Part shown: piece by piece, positions 1 through 5,448 of the stretch | Numbering within the stretch: position 1 is the first letter of the stretch | How the letters are laid out: every line of letters begins with the position of its first letter | Assembly: GCA_946481265.1 (NCBI GenBank) | Contig: CAMLNE010000148.1 | Coordinates: 1 to 9,886 of the forward strand | From: an uncultured Panacagrimonas sp. | Lineage (GTDB): Bacteria > Pseudomonadota > Gammaproteobacteria > Nevskiales > Nevskiaceae | Direction: 5' to 3' | Length of the DNA stretch: 9,886 nt | Position numbers and translations under genes: made by a program | Notes under the pieces: generated by a model | The model's input: only the letters and a program-made list of their open reading frames with translations | Databases searched by the model: none | Told to the model about the DNA's origin: nothing

Positions 1-973
1 TGCCGCCGGTGTAGAGCATGCGCACGGCCTTGTCGGCCTGCTCGAGGCCTTCGATCTCGTGCTGCCGCCATTTCATGCGGCCTTCGAGGTGCAGCTTGCT
101 CAGTGCGCGGATCGCCTCGGGGAAGCGCGCGGCGTAGTCGATGACGATGAAGCCCTGCACGCGCAGGCGCTGCATGAGGATCAGCGGATAGTTCTTCGGC
201 ACGTCGTAGCCGCCCTCGTTGTTGTACGAGGAGATCATGCCGCACTGGATGATGCGGCCGAACAGGTTCATCTTCGCCATCAAGGTGTTCAGCGTGTCGC
301 CGCCGACATTGTCGAAATAGATGTCGACGCCCTCGGGGCAGAGATCCTGCAGGCGCGCCTTGACGTTCTCGTGCTTGTAGTCGATGACCGCGTCGGCACC
401 GAGCTCGTTGCGGACCCAGTCGCACTTGTCCTTGCCGCCGGCGATGCCGACGACCTTGCAGCCCCAGGCCTTGCCCAGCTGCACCGCGATGCAGCCGACG
501 GCGCCGGCCGCGCCGGACACCACCAGGGTCTCGCCGATCCTGGGCGCGCCGATCTCGAGCAGGCCGAAGTAGGCGGTCGGCGCGACGATGCCGAACTGGC
601 CGAACACGTCCTTGCGCGGGATGCCCTTGACCTCGGGCACCGGCGTCAGCATCGCCGCGGGCGTGACGGCGTACTCGCTCCAGGAACCGATGCCCATCGC
701 GTAGGAACCCACCTCGAAGGCGTCCGCACCACTGTCCACCACCTTGCCGACGATGAAGCCGCGCATCGGCGCGCCGAGCGGCACCGGCGGCATGTACTGG
801 TCGGCGTCGCTCATCCACAGGCGGTTGGTGGGATCGAGCGACAGCCACTCGGTCCTGACCACGACCTCGCCCTTCTTCGCCTTGGGAACCGGGTCTTCGC
901 GCCAGACGAGGTCACCGTCCCTGATGTCGCCCACGGGACGACGCGAGAGGATCCACTGCCGGTTCACTGCCAT
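1..973 (-). CDS. NADP-dependent MDR oxidoreductase (CurA/PTGR type), 3' end cut by window edge
   Basis: The minus strand reads open from an ATG at 971-973 to the window edge, giving 324 residues. E. coli CurA is about 345, so roughly 20 C-terminal residues are missing. It begins MAVNRQWILSRRPVG, typical of the leukotriene B4 dehydrogenase/curcumin reductase branch of medium-chain reductases. The N-terminal GroES-like part covers about residues 1-125. A Rossmann domain follows, with the nucleotide loop AAGAVG at residues 155-160, then GIAGGKDK and DIYFDNVGGD. No zinc-ligand pattern is visible, as expected for this branch. Known members reduce the C=C bond of alpha,beta-unsaturated ketones with NADPH in the cytosol; the substrate here is unknown. 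GGAG at 982-985, 8 bases from the ATG, supports the start. A likely terminator separates it from the upstream minus-strand gene, so it probably has its own promoter. Confidence 0.93.
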   Translation of the reverse strand, partial: MAVNRQWILSRRPVGDIRDGDLVWREDPVPKAKKGEVVVRTEWLSLDPTNRLWMSDADQYMPPVPLGAPMRGFIVGKVVDSGADAFEVGSYAMGIGSWSEYAVTPAAMLTPVPEVKGIPRKDVFGQFGIVAPTAYFGLLEIGAPRIGETLVVSGAAGAVGCIAVQLGKAWGCKVVGIAGGKDKCDWVRNELGADAVIDYKHENVKARLQDLCPEGVDIYFDNVGGDTLNTLMAKMNLFGRIIQCGMISSYNNEGGYDVPKNYPLILMQRLRVQGFIVIDYAARFPEAIRALSKLHLEGRMKWRQHEIEGLEQADKAVRMLYTGG

Positions 974-1000
974 CGGGCTCGCTCCAGGTTCTAGGCGTGG

Positions 1001-1041
1001 GATGCCCGGATTATGGTCGCCCGAATCCGGGACGAGGCATC
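1001..1041 (-). promoter_or_regulatory. Dyad overlapping a possible -10 box, upstream of the MDR gene
   Basis: CCCGGATT (1005-1012) and AATCCGGG (1024-1031) form a perfect 8-bp inverted repeat with an 11-base centre. GATG (1001-1004) and CATC (1038-1041) can extend it across a bulge. On the minus strand CATAAT (1010-1015) matches five of six bases of a sigma-70 -10 box and lies partly in the dyad, about 37 bases before the ATG at 973. No good -35 is seen at 16-18 bases. The arrangement suits an operator over a promoter, but a simple leader hairpin is equally possible. Confidence 0.35.
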
Positions 1042-1070
1042 AGGGCACACCCCTCAGGCTCGCAGCCCCT

Positions 1071-1096
1071 GCCCGGACGCGCAAGCGCGTCCGGGC
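1071..1096. repeat. Strong GC hairpin in the intergenic region
   Basis: GCCCGGACGCG (1071-1081) and CGCGTCCGGGC (1086-1096) form a perfect 11-bp stem around the tetraloop CAAG. No T-run follows on either strand, so it is not a textbook intrinsic terminator. It could be a REP-like element, a back-up terminator or an mRNA-stabilising stem. It lies between the terminator at 1152-1175 and the MDR gene leader. Confidence 0.5.
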
Positions 1097-1151
1097 CTTC
1101 CGGCCGTGCACGTCCCTGGCATGCCGACGCCGCCGACGGCACCAACAAGAA

Positions 1152-1175
1152 GGGCGCCGCGGTCAGGCGGCGCCC
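1152..1175 (-). terminator. Probable intrinsic terminator of the saccharopine-dehydrogenase-like gene
   Basis: GGGCGCCGC (1152-1160) and GCGGCGCCC (1167-1175) make a perfect 9-bp stem with a 6-base loop. It lies 34 bases past the stop codon at 1210-1212. Reading the minus strand, the stem is followed by the T-rich tract TTCTTGTT (1144-1151). On the plus strand it is followed only by TGTTT, so the main activity should be for the minus-strand gene. Confidence 0.65.
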
Positions 1176-1209
1176 TGTTTGACGGCGTCGATCGCGCCCT
1201 CTTACATCC

Positions 1210-2334
1210 CTACGCCGCGTTCACCGTCAGCACCGGCTTCTGCACCAGGCCGAAGGCCTGCAGCACACCGAGCAGCTCGCGGTGCCCGAAGGCCTGGCAG
1301 CCGGAGGCGAAGCCGACCTTCCGCGGTGCCGCCTGGCACAGGTGATAGGCGGCGTAGGCCTGCAGCAGGCCGGTCTGCTTGTAGTTGCAGGTGCCGTGGA
1401 TCACGCAGTGCGCATGCCCGGCCGGGCCGCTGGCGTGGACCGAATCCACCGAGATGTTGACGCGCTGGTTCTCGCGCGGCGGCATGCCGGCCTGCAGCGA
1501 GGCGGCCATGTCGGACAGCGCCTTCTTCTGCTCCGCCTTGGGCATCTTCTTGATCTGCTCCTCGACCACGGTCGTGATCTGGACCACGCCCTCCATCACG
1601 GTGCGCTCGAACACGCCGCCCATCGCGCGGCAGTCCTTCACGCGCGGATCGTTCTTGAACCAGACCGGGTGCGCGGTGCCGCCCCAGGGCAGGGCCATGG
1701 CGACGGCGTGCTGGCCGGGGACGATGCACTCGGCCTTGGCGAACGGCGACCACTGCACGTACTTCTTGTTCTCGAGGTAGTAGAAGTTGGCGGTGAGGAT
1801 GGAGAAGATCGTCTGCGTGGAGGCATAGGTCGGGAAGCCCTTCCACAGCACCAGGATGTCGAGCGTGTCGAGGCCCGGGGTCTCCAGGCAGATGTTCGCG
1901 GCGATCTCGCCGGTGGTGTACATCTGCGCGATGCCGGGCGACAGCAGGAGATTCTTGCTGGCGAACTTCTCGCCGTAGTGCTCCTCGCACCACATCATCC
2001 AGTTCTGCTCGCCGTTGGTGTCGGTGTAGTGCACGCCGGCCGCGAGGCAGGCCTCCACCGCTTCCGGGCCGTACTCCATGAAGGGTCCGACCATGTTGCA
2101 CATCACCTTGGCGCCCTTGAGCAGCTCGGTGAGGGCCTCGGTGGTGTGCTTGACCTCGACGATCTCGTATTCGGCGGTCTCGATGCCCGGCACCTTGTCC
2201 AGCACTTCCTTGATGCGCTTGGCGTCACGGCCGGCGGCGATGAAGGGCATGTGGTACTCGCGCAGGAACTCCGCGACCAGACGACCGGTGTAACCGGTGA
2301 CGCCGTAGATGACGACGGGCTTCTTGCTGCTCAT
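1210..2334 (-). CDS. Saccharopine-dehydrogenase-like NAD(P)-binding protein
   Basis: The protein has 374 residues and starts at an ATG preceded by GAGGAGA (2341-2347), six bases away. The N-terminus carries a Rossmann nucleotide loop of the GxxGxxG form, GVTGYTG at residues 11-17. AGR at 34-36 follows, and its arginine suggests NADP. MCNMVGPF (78-85) and then ACLAAGVHYTD..GE (95-109) match the pattern at the end of the saccharopine dehydrogenase NADP domain, also seen in trans-acting enoyl reductases. The C-terminal 250 residues are cytosolic in character, and I see no membrane segment or signal peptide. True lysine-pathway activity is unlikely because no other lysine gene is nearby; a redox role on a lipid-like substrate is an inference. 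It is divergent from the AraC-type gene at 2493, which may control it. Its transcript probably ends at 1152-1175. Confidence 0.9.
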   Translation of the reverse strand: MSSKKPVVIYGVTGYTGRLVAEFLREYHMPFIAAGRDAKRIKEVLDKVPGIETAEYEIVEVKHTTEALTELLKGAKVMCNMVGPFMEYGPEAVEACLAAGVHYTDTNGEQNWMMWCEEHYGEKFASKNLLLSPGIAQMYTTGEIAANICLETPGLDTLDILVLWKGFPTYASTQTIFSILTANFYYLENKKYVQWSPFAKAECIVPGQHAVAMALPWGGTAHPVWFKNDPRVKDCRAMGGVFERTVMEGVVQITTVVEEQIKKMPKAEQKKALSDMAASLQAGMPPRENQRVNISVDSVHASGPAGHAHCVIHGTCNYKQTGLLQAYAAYHLCQAAPRKVGFASGCQAFGHRELLGVLQAFGLVQKPVLTVNAA

Positions 2335-2405
2335 GGAATCTCTCCTCGTGGGTCTTTCGGTCGGCCGCTGGCACGCGACAGCTCGATGGTTGCAGAAAGT
2401 GCAGG

Positions 2406-2474
2406 GTGAAGCTTAGGCGTGGGGCGATTGACAGCCATTCGCCCCCGGTGACAGGGTTGTTGTCCCGGGGTGAC
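2406..2474. promoter_or_regulatory. Phased TGA(C) direct repeats in the divergent control region
   Basis: Between the saccharopine-like gene and the AraC-type gene the motif (G/T)TGA occurs at 2406, 2428, 2448 and 2470 in the same orientation. The spacings are 22, 20 and 22 bases, about two helical turns each. The last two copies are longer matches, CCCGGTGAC (2444-2452) and CCCGGGGTGAC (2464-2474). AraC-family proteins usually bind direct repeats about 21 bases apart, so this is a candidate operator for the adjacent regulator. A TTGACA at 2428-2433 resembles a -35, but no -10 follows at the right distance. The core is short, so chance is possible. Confidence 0.35.
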
Positions 2475-2492
2475 GATCAGGGCGGTTACGAG

Positions 2493-3569
2493 ATGCGGGC
2501 CATCGACATCGAACGCTGCGTAATGCCCAACACCTACGTCAAGCAGCTGGCGCAGGAGCTGGGCAAGCCGGCGCAGGTGGTGGCCGGAACCGGCATCGGC
2601 GCCGACGAGATCGAGCACTACTCCAAGCCGGTCACCGTGAGCCAGCACCTGCGCATGCTGCGCAATGCGCAGGCCCTGGCTCCATCGCCGGACTGGTACC
2701 TGAGATGGGGCCAGCGCATGGGCGAGCACTTCCACGGCCCGGTGAGCATGGCCTGGCTGAGCGCGCCCACGCTCGGCGAGGGCTTCGACGTCTTCCTGAA
2801 GTACATCCCCAGCCGCGTGCCCTACCTGCGCTGGCAGGGCCACGAGGAACAGGACCGCTTCGTCGCCGAGGTCTCGGGCCTGATGGACTTCGGCGACCTG
2901 GCCGCGACGCTGGTGGAAGTGCCGATGCTGGTGATGCACGAGTACGCGCGCACCATCCGGCCCGGCTCGATCGCCGACGCACGCATCGAACTGGCCCACC
3001 CCGCCCCACCCCACCACGCGCTCTACGCACGCTGGTTCCAGTGCCCGGTGCACTTCGACGCCGGTCGCAACGCCCTGGTGTTCCCGCGCCATTGGCGCGA
3101 CATGCCCAATGTCGGCCATGACGAGACGATCTGGGAAGCCGCGTGCAATCGATGCAAGGCCCTGTGCGGCACGGCCGAGGATCGCGACACGCTGACCCTG
3201 GTGCGGCAGATCGTGTTCGACAGCATCGAGCAGCACGCCCACGGCGAGGGCTTCGCCCCCAGCCTGGAGGCGGTGGCCACCCGCCTGCACTGCTCGCCGC
3301 GCACCCTGATCCGCCGGCTCAAGGCGCTCGACACGAGCTATCACGAGGTGGTGGACAAGGTGAAGAAGCAGCGCGCCTGCGAGCTGCTCGGCAACGAGCA
3401 GCTGCGTATCCGCGAGATCGCCGATGCACTGGGCTACGGCGATGCCGGCGGCTTCGTGCGTTCCTTCAAGCGCTGCCTGGGTGTGACGCCCGGCCGCTAT
3501 CGCGACCAGATGGCGTCGGCGGCCACCAGGTCCGGTGAGCCGGCCGCCCGGCGCAACGCGCGCGCCTGA
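2493..3569 (+). CDS. AraC-family transcriptional regulator (OruR/ArgR-like architecture)
   Basis: From the ATG at 2493 the protein has 358 residues. The frame is also open upstream to a GTG at 2406, which would add 29 residues (KLRRGAIDSHSPPVTG...) of low-complexity character. I prefer 2493 because the family's N-terminus (TYVKQLAQELG) follows directly, although its ribosome site (AGGG, 2479-2482) is modest. Residues from about 10 to 200 form the ligand-sensing 'arabinose-binding' type domain common in fatty-acid, ornithine and steroid regulators. From about residue 258 comes the AraC DNA-binding domain with two helix-turn-helices: LEAVATRLHCSPRTLIRRLK, then RIREIADALGYGDAGGFVRSFKRCLGVTPGRYR. 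It is divergent from the saccharopine-like gene, suggesting local control of that gene and perhaps of the downstream plus-strand genes. The effector is unknown. Confidence 0.93.
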   Translation: MRAIDIERCVMPNTYVKQLAQELGKPAQVVAGTGIGADEIEHYSKPVTVSQHLRMLRNAQALAPSPDWYLRWGQRMGEHFHGPVSMAWLSAPTLGEGFDVFLKYIPSRVPYLRWQGHEEQDRFVAEVSGLMDFGDLAATLVEVPMLVMHEYARTIRPGSIADARIELAHPAPPHHALYARWFQCPVHFDAGRNALVFPRHWRDMPNVGHDETIWEAACNRCKALCGTAEDRDTLTLVRQIVFDSIEQHAHGEGFAPSLEAVATRLHCSPRTLIRRLKALDTSYHEVVDKVKKQRACELLGNEQLRIREIADALGYGDAGGFVRSFKRCLGVTPGRYRDQMASAATRSGEPAARRNARA

Positions 3570-3571
3570 CG

Positions 3572-3598
3572 CAGGTCCGCCAGGTCCGCCAAGTCCAC
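3572..3598 (+). repeat. Three 9-bp tandem repeats just after the regulator stop codon
   Basis: CAGGTCCGC (3572-3580), CAGGTCCGC (3581-3589) and CAAGTCCAC (3590-3598) are head-to-tail copies, the third with two changes. They begin two bases after the TGA at 3567-3569, so they are not translated as part of the regulator. The period of nine fits slippage of a former coding or spacer sequence. Confidence 0.6.
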
Positions 3599-3612
3599 CG
3601 TTTACCCGTGTC

Positions 3613-3666
3613 GTAGGAGGGCCGAGGCGTCGGCCGTCAGTCTGCGTCCACCGATCTCGCATCGGT
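3613..3666 (+). repeat. REP-like palindrome (GTAG head) and a second small hairpin
   Basis: GTAG (3613-3616) is followed by GGCCGA (3620-3625), loop GGCG and TCGGCC (3630-3635). A GTAG/GTGG head followed by a short GC palindrome is the usual layout of REP elements mobilised by RAYT transposases. A second stem, ACCGAT (3650-3655) with ATCGGT (3661-3666), loop CTCGC, lies just downstream. Either may act as the end of the regulator transcript. No RAYT gene is in the window, so REP identity rests on shape alone. Confidence 0.4.
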
Positions 3667-3698
3667 TGTGCGCAAGCCCTCACGACATGGAGATTCCC

Positions 3699-4112
3699 AT
3701 GAATGACGCAAGGCCCCAGGCGACCACGCACCGATTCGACCCGCCCGGCTGGTCGGTGCAGCGCTTCGCCGAATTCTGGTCCGACCCCCGCGCCGAAGAC
3801 GTCCCGCCGCTGGTCACCGACGACGTCATCGGCTGGTGGCCGGGCGCCGATGAGCCGGTGCGCGGCGTGGCGCCCTATTCGCAGGCGCTGGCCGATCTGC
3901 TGAAGCTGCTGCCCGACATGCGCCTCACCGTCGCCGAGCACGCCCGCAACGGCGACACGGTGTTCGTGCGCTGGATCATGCGCGCCACCGGCCGCAGGGG
4001 TCCGTTCCAGTTGACGGGCATCGATCGCATCACGATGCGCGAGGGCCGCGTGGCGGAGAACGTGATTCGCTTCGACAGGGCGCACCTGAAGCGCCTCGCC
4101 GGCCTCGACTGA
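3699..4112 (+). CDS. NTF2/SnoaL-like fold protein
   Basis: The protein has 137 residues from the ATG at 3699, which has GGAG (3689-3692) six bases upstream. An in-frame ATG at 3687 would add four residues but overlaps that site. The start RFDPPGWSVQRFAEFWSDP, the loop VTDDVIGWWPGADEPVRG and the strand pattern TVFVRWIMRATGRRGPFQLTGIDRITMREGRVAENVIRFD are typical of the SnoaL/NTF2 alpha-plus-beta cone. Small proteins of this fold serve as isomerases, cyclases, dehydratases or ligand binders, and no specific catalytic set can be assigned here. It sits between the AraC-type regulator and the CFA synthase on the same strand, 72 bases before the latter, so co-transcription with it is possible. It is cytosolic, with no signal peptide. 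Confidence 0.88.
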   Translation: MNDARPQATTHRFDPPGWSVQRFAEFWSDPRAEDVPPLVTDDVIGWWPGADEPVRGVAPYSQALADLLKLLPDMRLTVAEHARNGDTVFVRWIMRATGRRGPFQLTGIDRITMREGRVAENVIRFDRAHLKRLAGLD

Positions 4113-4139
4113 GGGTCCTCGCTCGTCGAGCGCGGCGAT

Positions 4140-4188
4140 CCATGGCAGGGTGGCATCCCCTTTCACCGCCACCCCGCTCTCGCCATGG
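4140..4188 (+). promoter_or_regulatory. Predicted mRNA hairpin enclosing the CFA synthase start codon
   Basis: CCATGGC (4140-4146) pairs with GCCATGG (4182-4188), and GGGTGGC (4148-4154) pairs with GCCACCC (4168-4174). The two 7-bp stems stack across an asymmetric internal loop of one base against seven, with a 13-base apical loop. The ATG at 4185-4187 is inside the outer stem, and no clear Shine-Dalgarno sequence lies before it. The structure could limit translation of the CFA gene. Part of the outer stem is the self-complementary CCATGG, which lowers its weight. Confidence 0.4.
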
Positions 4189-5396
4189 CTCTGCTGGACC
4201 AGATGCTCGACCGCTTCGTGCGCGTCGGCACCCTCGACGTGATCGATCCCGACGGGACGCGCCGTACCTTCGGCGGCAGATCGCCGGGCCCCAGCCTGAC
4301 ATTGCGATTCAAGGACGCCGCGGTGAAACGCCGCCTGTTCCTGAATCCCGAAATGACGGCGGGAGAGGCCTACACCGACGGCACGCTGGTGGTCGAGGAC
4401 GGCTCGATCCGCGAACTGCTGATGCTGTTCGCGGCCAACCGCGCGCACCTGCGCGGCCAGCCGCTGCAGAAGGCGCTGCGCACCGCGTTCAAGCGGCTGC
4501 GCAAGCTGGGGCGGCGCAACACGCTCACGCGTGCGCGCCGCAACGTCGCGCACCACTACGATCTTTCCAACGAGTTGTACCGGCTGTTCCTCGACCAGGG
4601 CATGAACTACAGCTGCGCGTATTTCCGCTCGGCCGACGACAGCCTGGAGACCGCGCAGCACAACAAGCTGCGGCACATCGCGGCCAAGCTCTGCCTGCGT
4701 CCGGGCCAGCGCGTACTCGATATCGGCTGCGGCTGGGGCGCGATGGCGATGTACCTGGCCGAGCACGCGCAGGTCGAGGTCGTCGGCGTGACGCTGTCGG
4801 AGGAACAGCTCGCGCTGGCGCGCGAGCGCGTGCAGGCGCGCGGCCTGTCGGACCGCGTGAAGCTGGAGCTGATGGACTACCGCAAGGTGCAGGGGCCGTT
4901 CGATCGCATCGTGTCGATCGGCATGTTCGAGCACGTCGGCGTCACGCAGCACGCGGAGTTCTTCAACAAGATCTCCGAACTCCTCGCGCCCGATGGCGTG
5001 GCGCTGCTGCACACCATCGGTCGCATGGGCGGTCCCGGCACCATCTCACCGTGGTTCCAGAAGTACATCTTTCCGGGCGCGCACGTGCCCTCGATCTCGG
5101 AGGCCACCGCGGCGGCCGAGACGGCCAAGCTCTGGGTGACCGACGTCGAGATCCTGCGCCGCCACTACGCCGAGACGCTCTGGCACTGGGATCAGCGCTT
5201 CCAGGCCAACCGCGAAACGATCGCCGGCATGTTCGACGAGCGCTTCTGCCGCATGTGGGAGTTCTACCTGATCGCCGGCGAGATCGGCTTTCGCTACGGC
5301 AAGCAGATGGTCATCCAGATGCAGCTGTCGCGCGATGGCGATGCGGTGCCGCTGACGCGGGACTACATGGCGGAGGCCGAAGGCAGGCTTGCATAG
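4185..5396 (+). CDS. cfa: Cyclopropane-fatty-acyl-phospholipid synthase
   Basis: The protein has 403 residues; E. coli Cfa has 382. It transfers a methylene group from S-adenosylmethionine to the cis double bond of acyl chains in membrane phospholipids, usually on entry to stationary phase or under acid and solvent stress. The N-terminal lipid-facing domain covers about residues 1-120. YDLSNELY starts at 125, MNYSCAYF spans 140-147, and the SAM loop VLDIGCGWG spans 177-185. The residues that bind the bicarbonate ion in the E. coli enzyme all appear to be present: Cys144, Glu249 (in MFEHVG), His276 and Ile278 (in LHTIG), and Tyr328. The enzyme is therefore likely active. The start is the first ATG giving a family-like N-terminus, but it lacks a clear ribosome site and lies in a predicted hairpin. 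The gene converges on the ligase gene, and its TAG stop is the first base triplet of the shared inverted repeat. Confidence 0.95.
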   Translation: MALLDQMLDRFVRVGTLDVIDPDGTRRTFGGRSPGPSLTLRFKDAAVKRRLFLNPEMTAGEAYTDGTLVVEDGSIRELLMLFAANRAHLRGQPLQKALRTAFKRLRKLGRRNTLTRARRNVAHHYDLSNELYRLFLDQGMNYSCAYFRSADDSLETAQHNKLRHIAAKLCLRPGQRVLDIGCGWGAMAMYLAEHAQVEVVGVTLSEEQLALARERVQARGLSDRVKLELMDYRKVQGPFDRIVSIGMFEHVGVTQHAEFFNKISELLAPDGVALLHTIGRMGGPGTISPWFQKYIFPGAHVPSISEATAAAETAKLWVTDVEILRRHYAETLWHWDQRFQANRETIAGMFDERFCRMWEFYLIAGEIGFRYGKQMVIQMQLSRDGDAVPLTRDYMAEAEGRLA

Positions 5397-5448
5397 CCCG
5401 GACGAAGTCCGGGATTGAACCGGACAGCCCGCGGCTTGGCCCGGGCTA
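5394..5448. terminator. Bidirectional inverted repeat between convergent genes, carrying both stop codons
   Basis: TAGCCCGG (5394-5401) and CCGGGCTA (5441-5448) are perfect 8-bp arms. The first three bases of the left arm are the TAG stop of the CFA gene. The last three bases of the right arm, read on the minus strand, are the TAG stop of the acetoacetate-CoA ligase gene. Nested inside is CCGGAC (5398-5403), loop GAA, GTCCGG (5407-5412). There is no T-run, so it resembles the 'tagcccgg' repeat type seen at gene ends in some gammaproteobacteria more than a classical terminator. It is the only sequence available to end both transcripts. Confidence 0.55.

Noticed and set aside
59..994. A 311-codon plus-strand frame opposite the MDR gene.
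   Set aside because: The minus strand encodes a well-matched MDR reductase over the whole stretch.
1282..2409. A 375-codon plus-strand frame opposite the saccharopine-like gene.
   Set aside because: It is a shadow of a gene with a clear Rossmann motif and ribosome site. The product is a His/Asp/Gly/Leu-rich antisense translation.
2428..2456. TTGACA at 2428-2433 as a sigma-70 promoter for the AraC-type gene.
   Set aside because: No A/T-rich -10 hexamer is present 16-18 bases downstream; the sequence there is GC-rich (ACAGGG). The match is better explained as one of the phased TGA repeats.
2331..5012. An 893-codon open frame on the minus strand, antisense to the AraC-type, NTF2-like and CFA genes.
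   Set aside because: It is a composition artefact of high-GC coding DNA. The plus-strand frames show clear family motifs, while this one is rich in His, Arg, Ala and Val with no recognisable domain, and it crosses two intergenic gaps.
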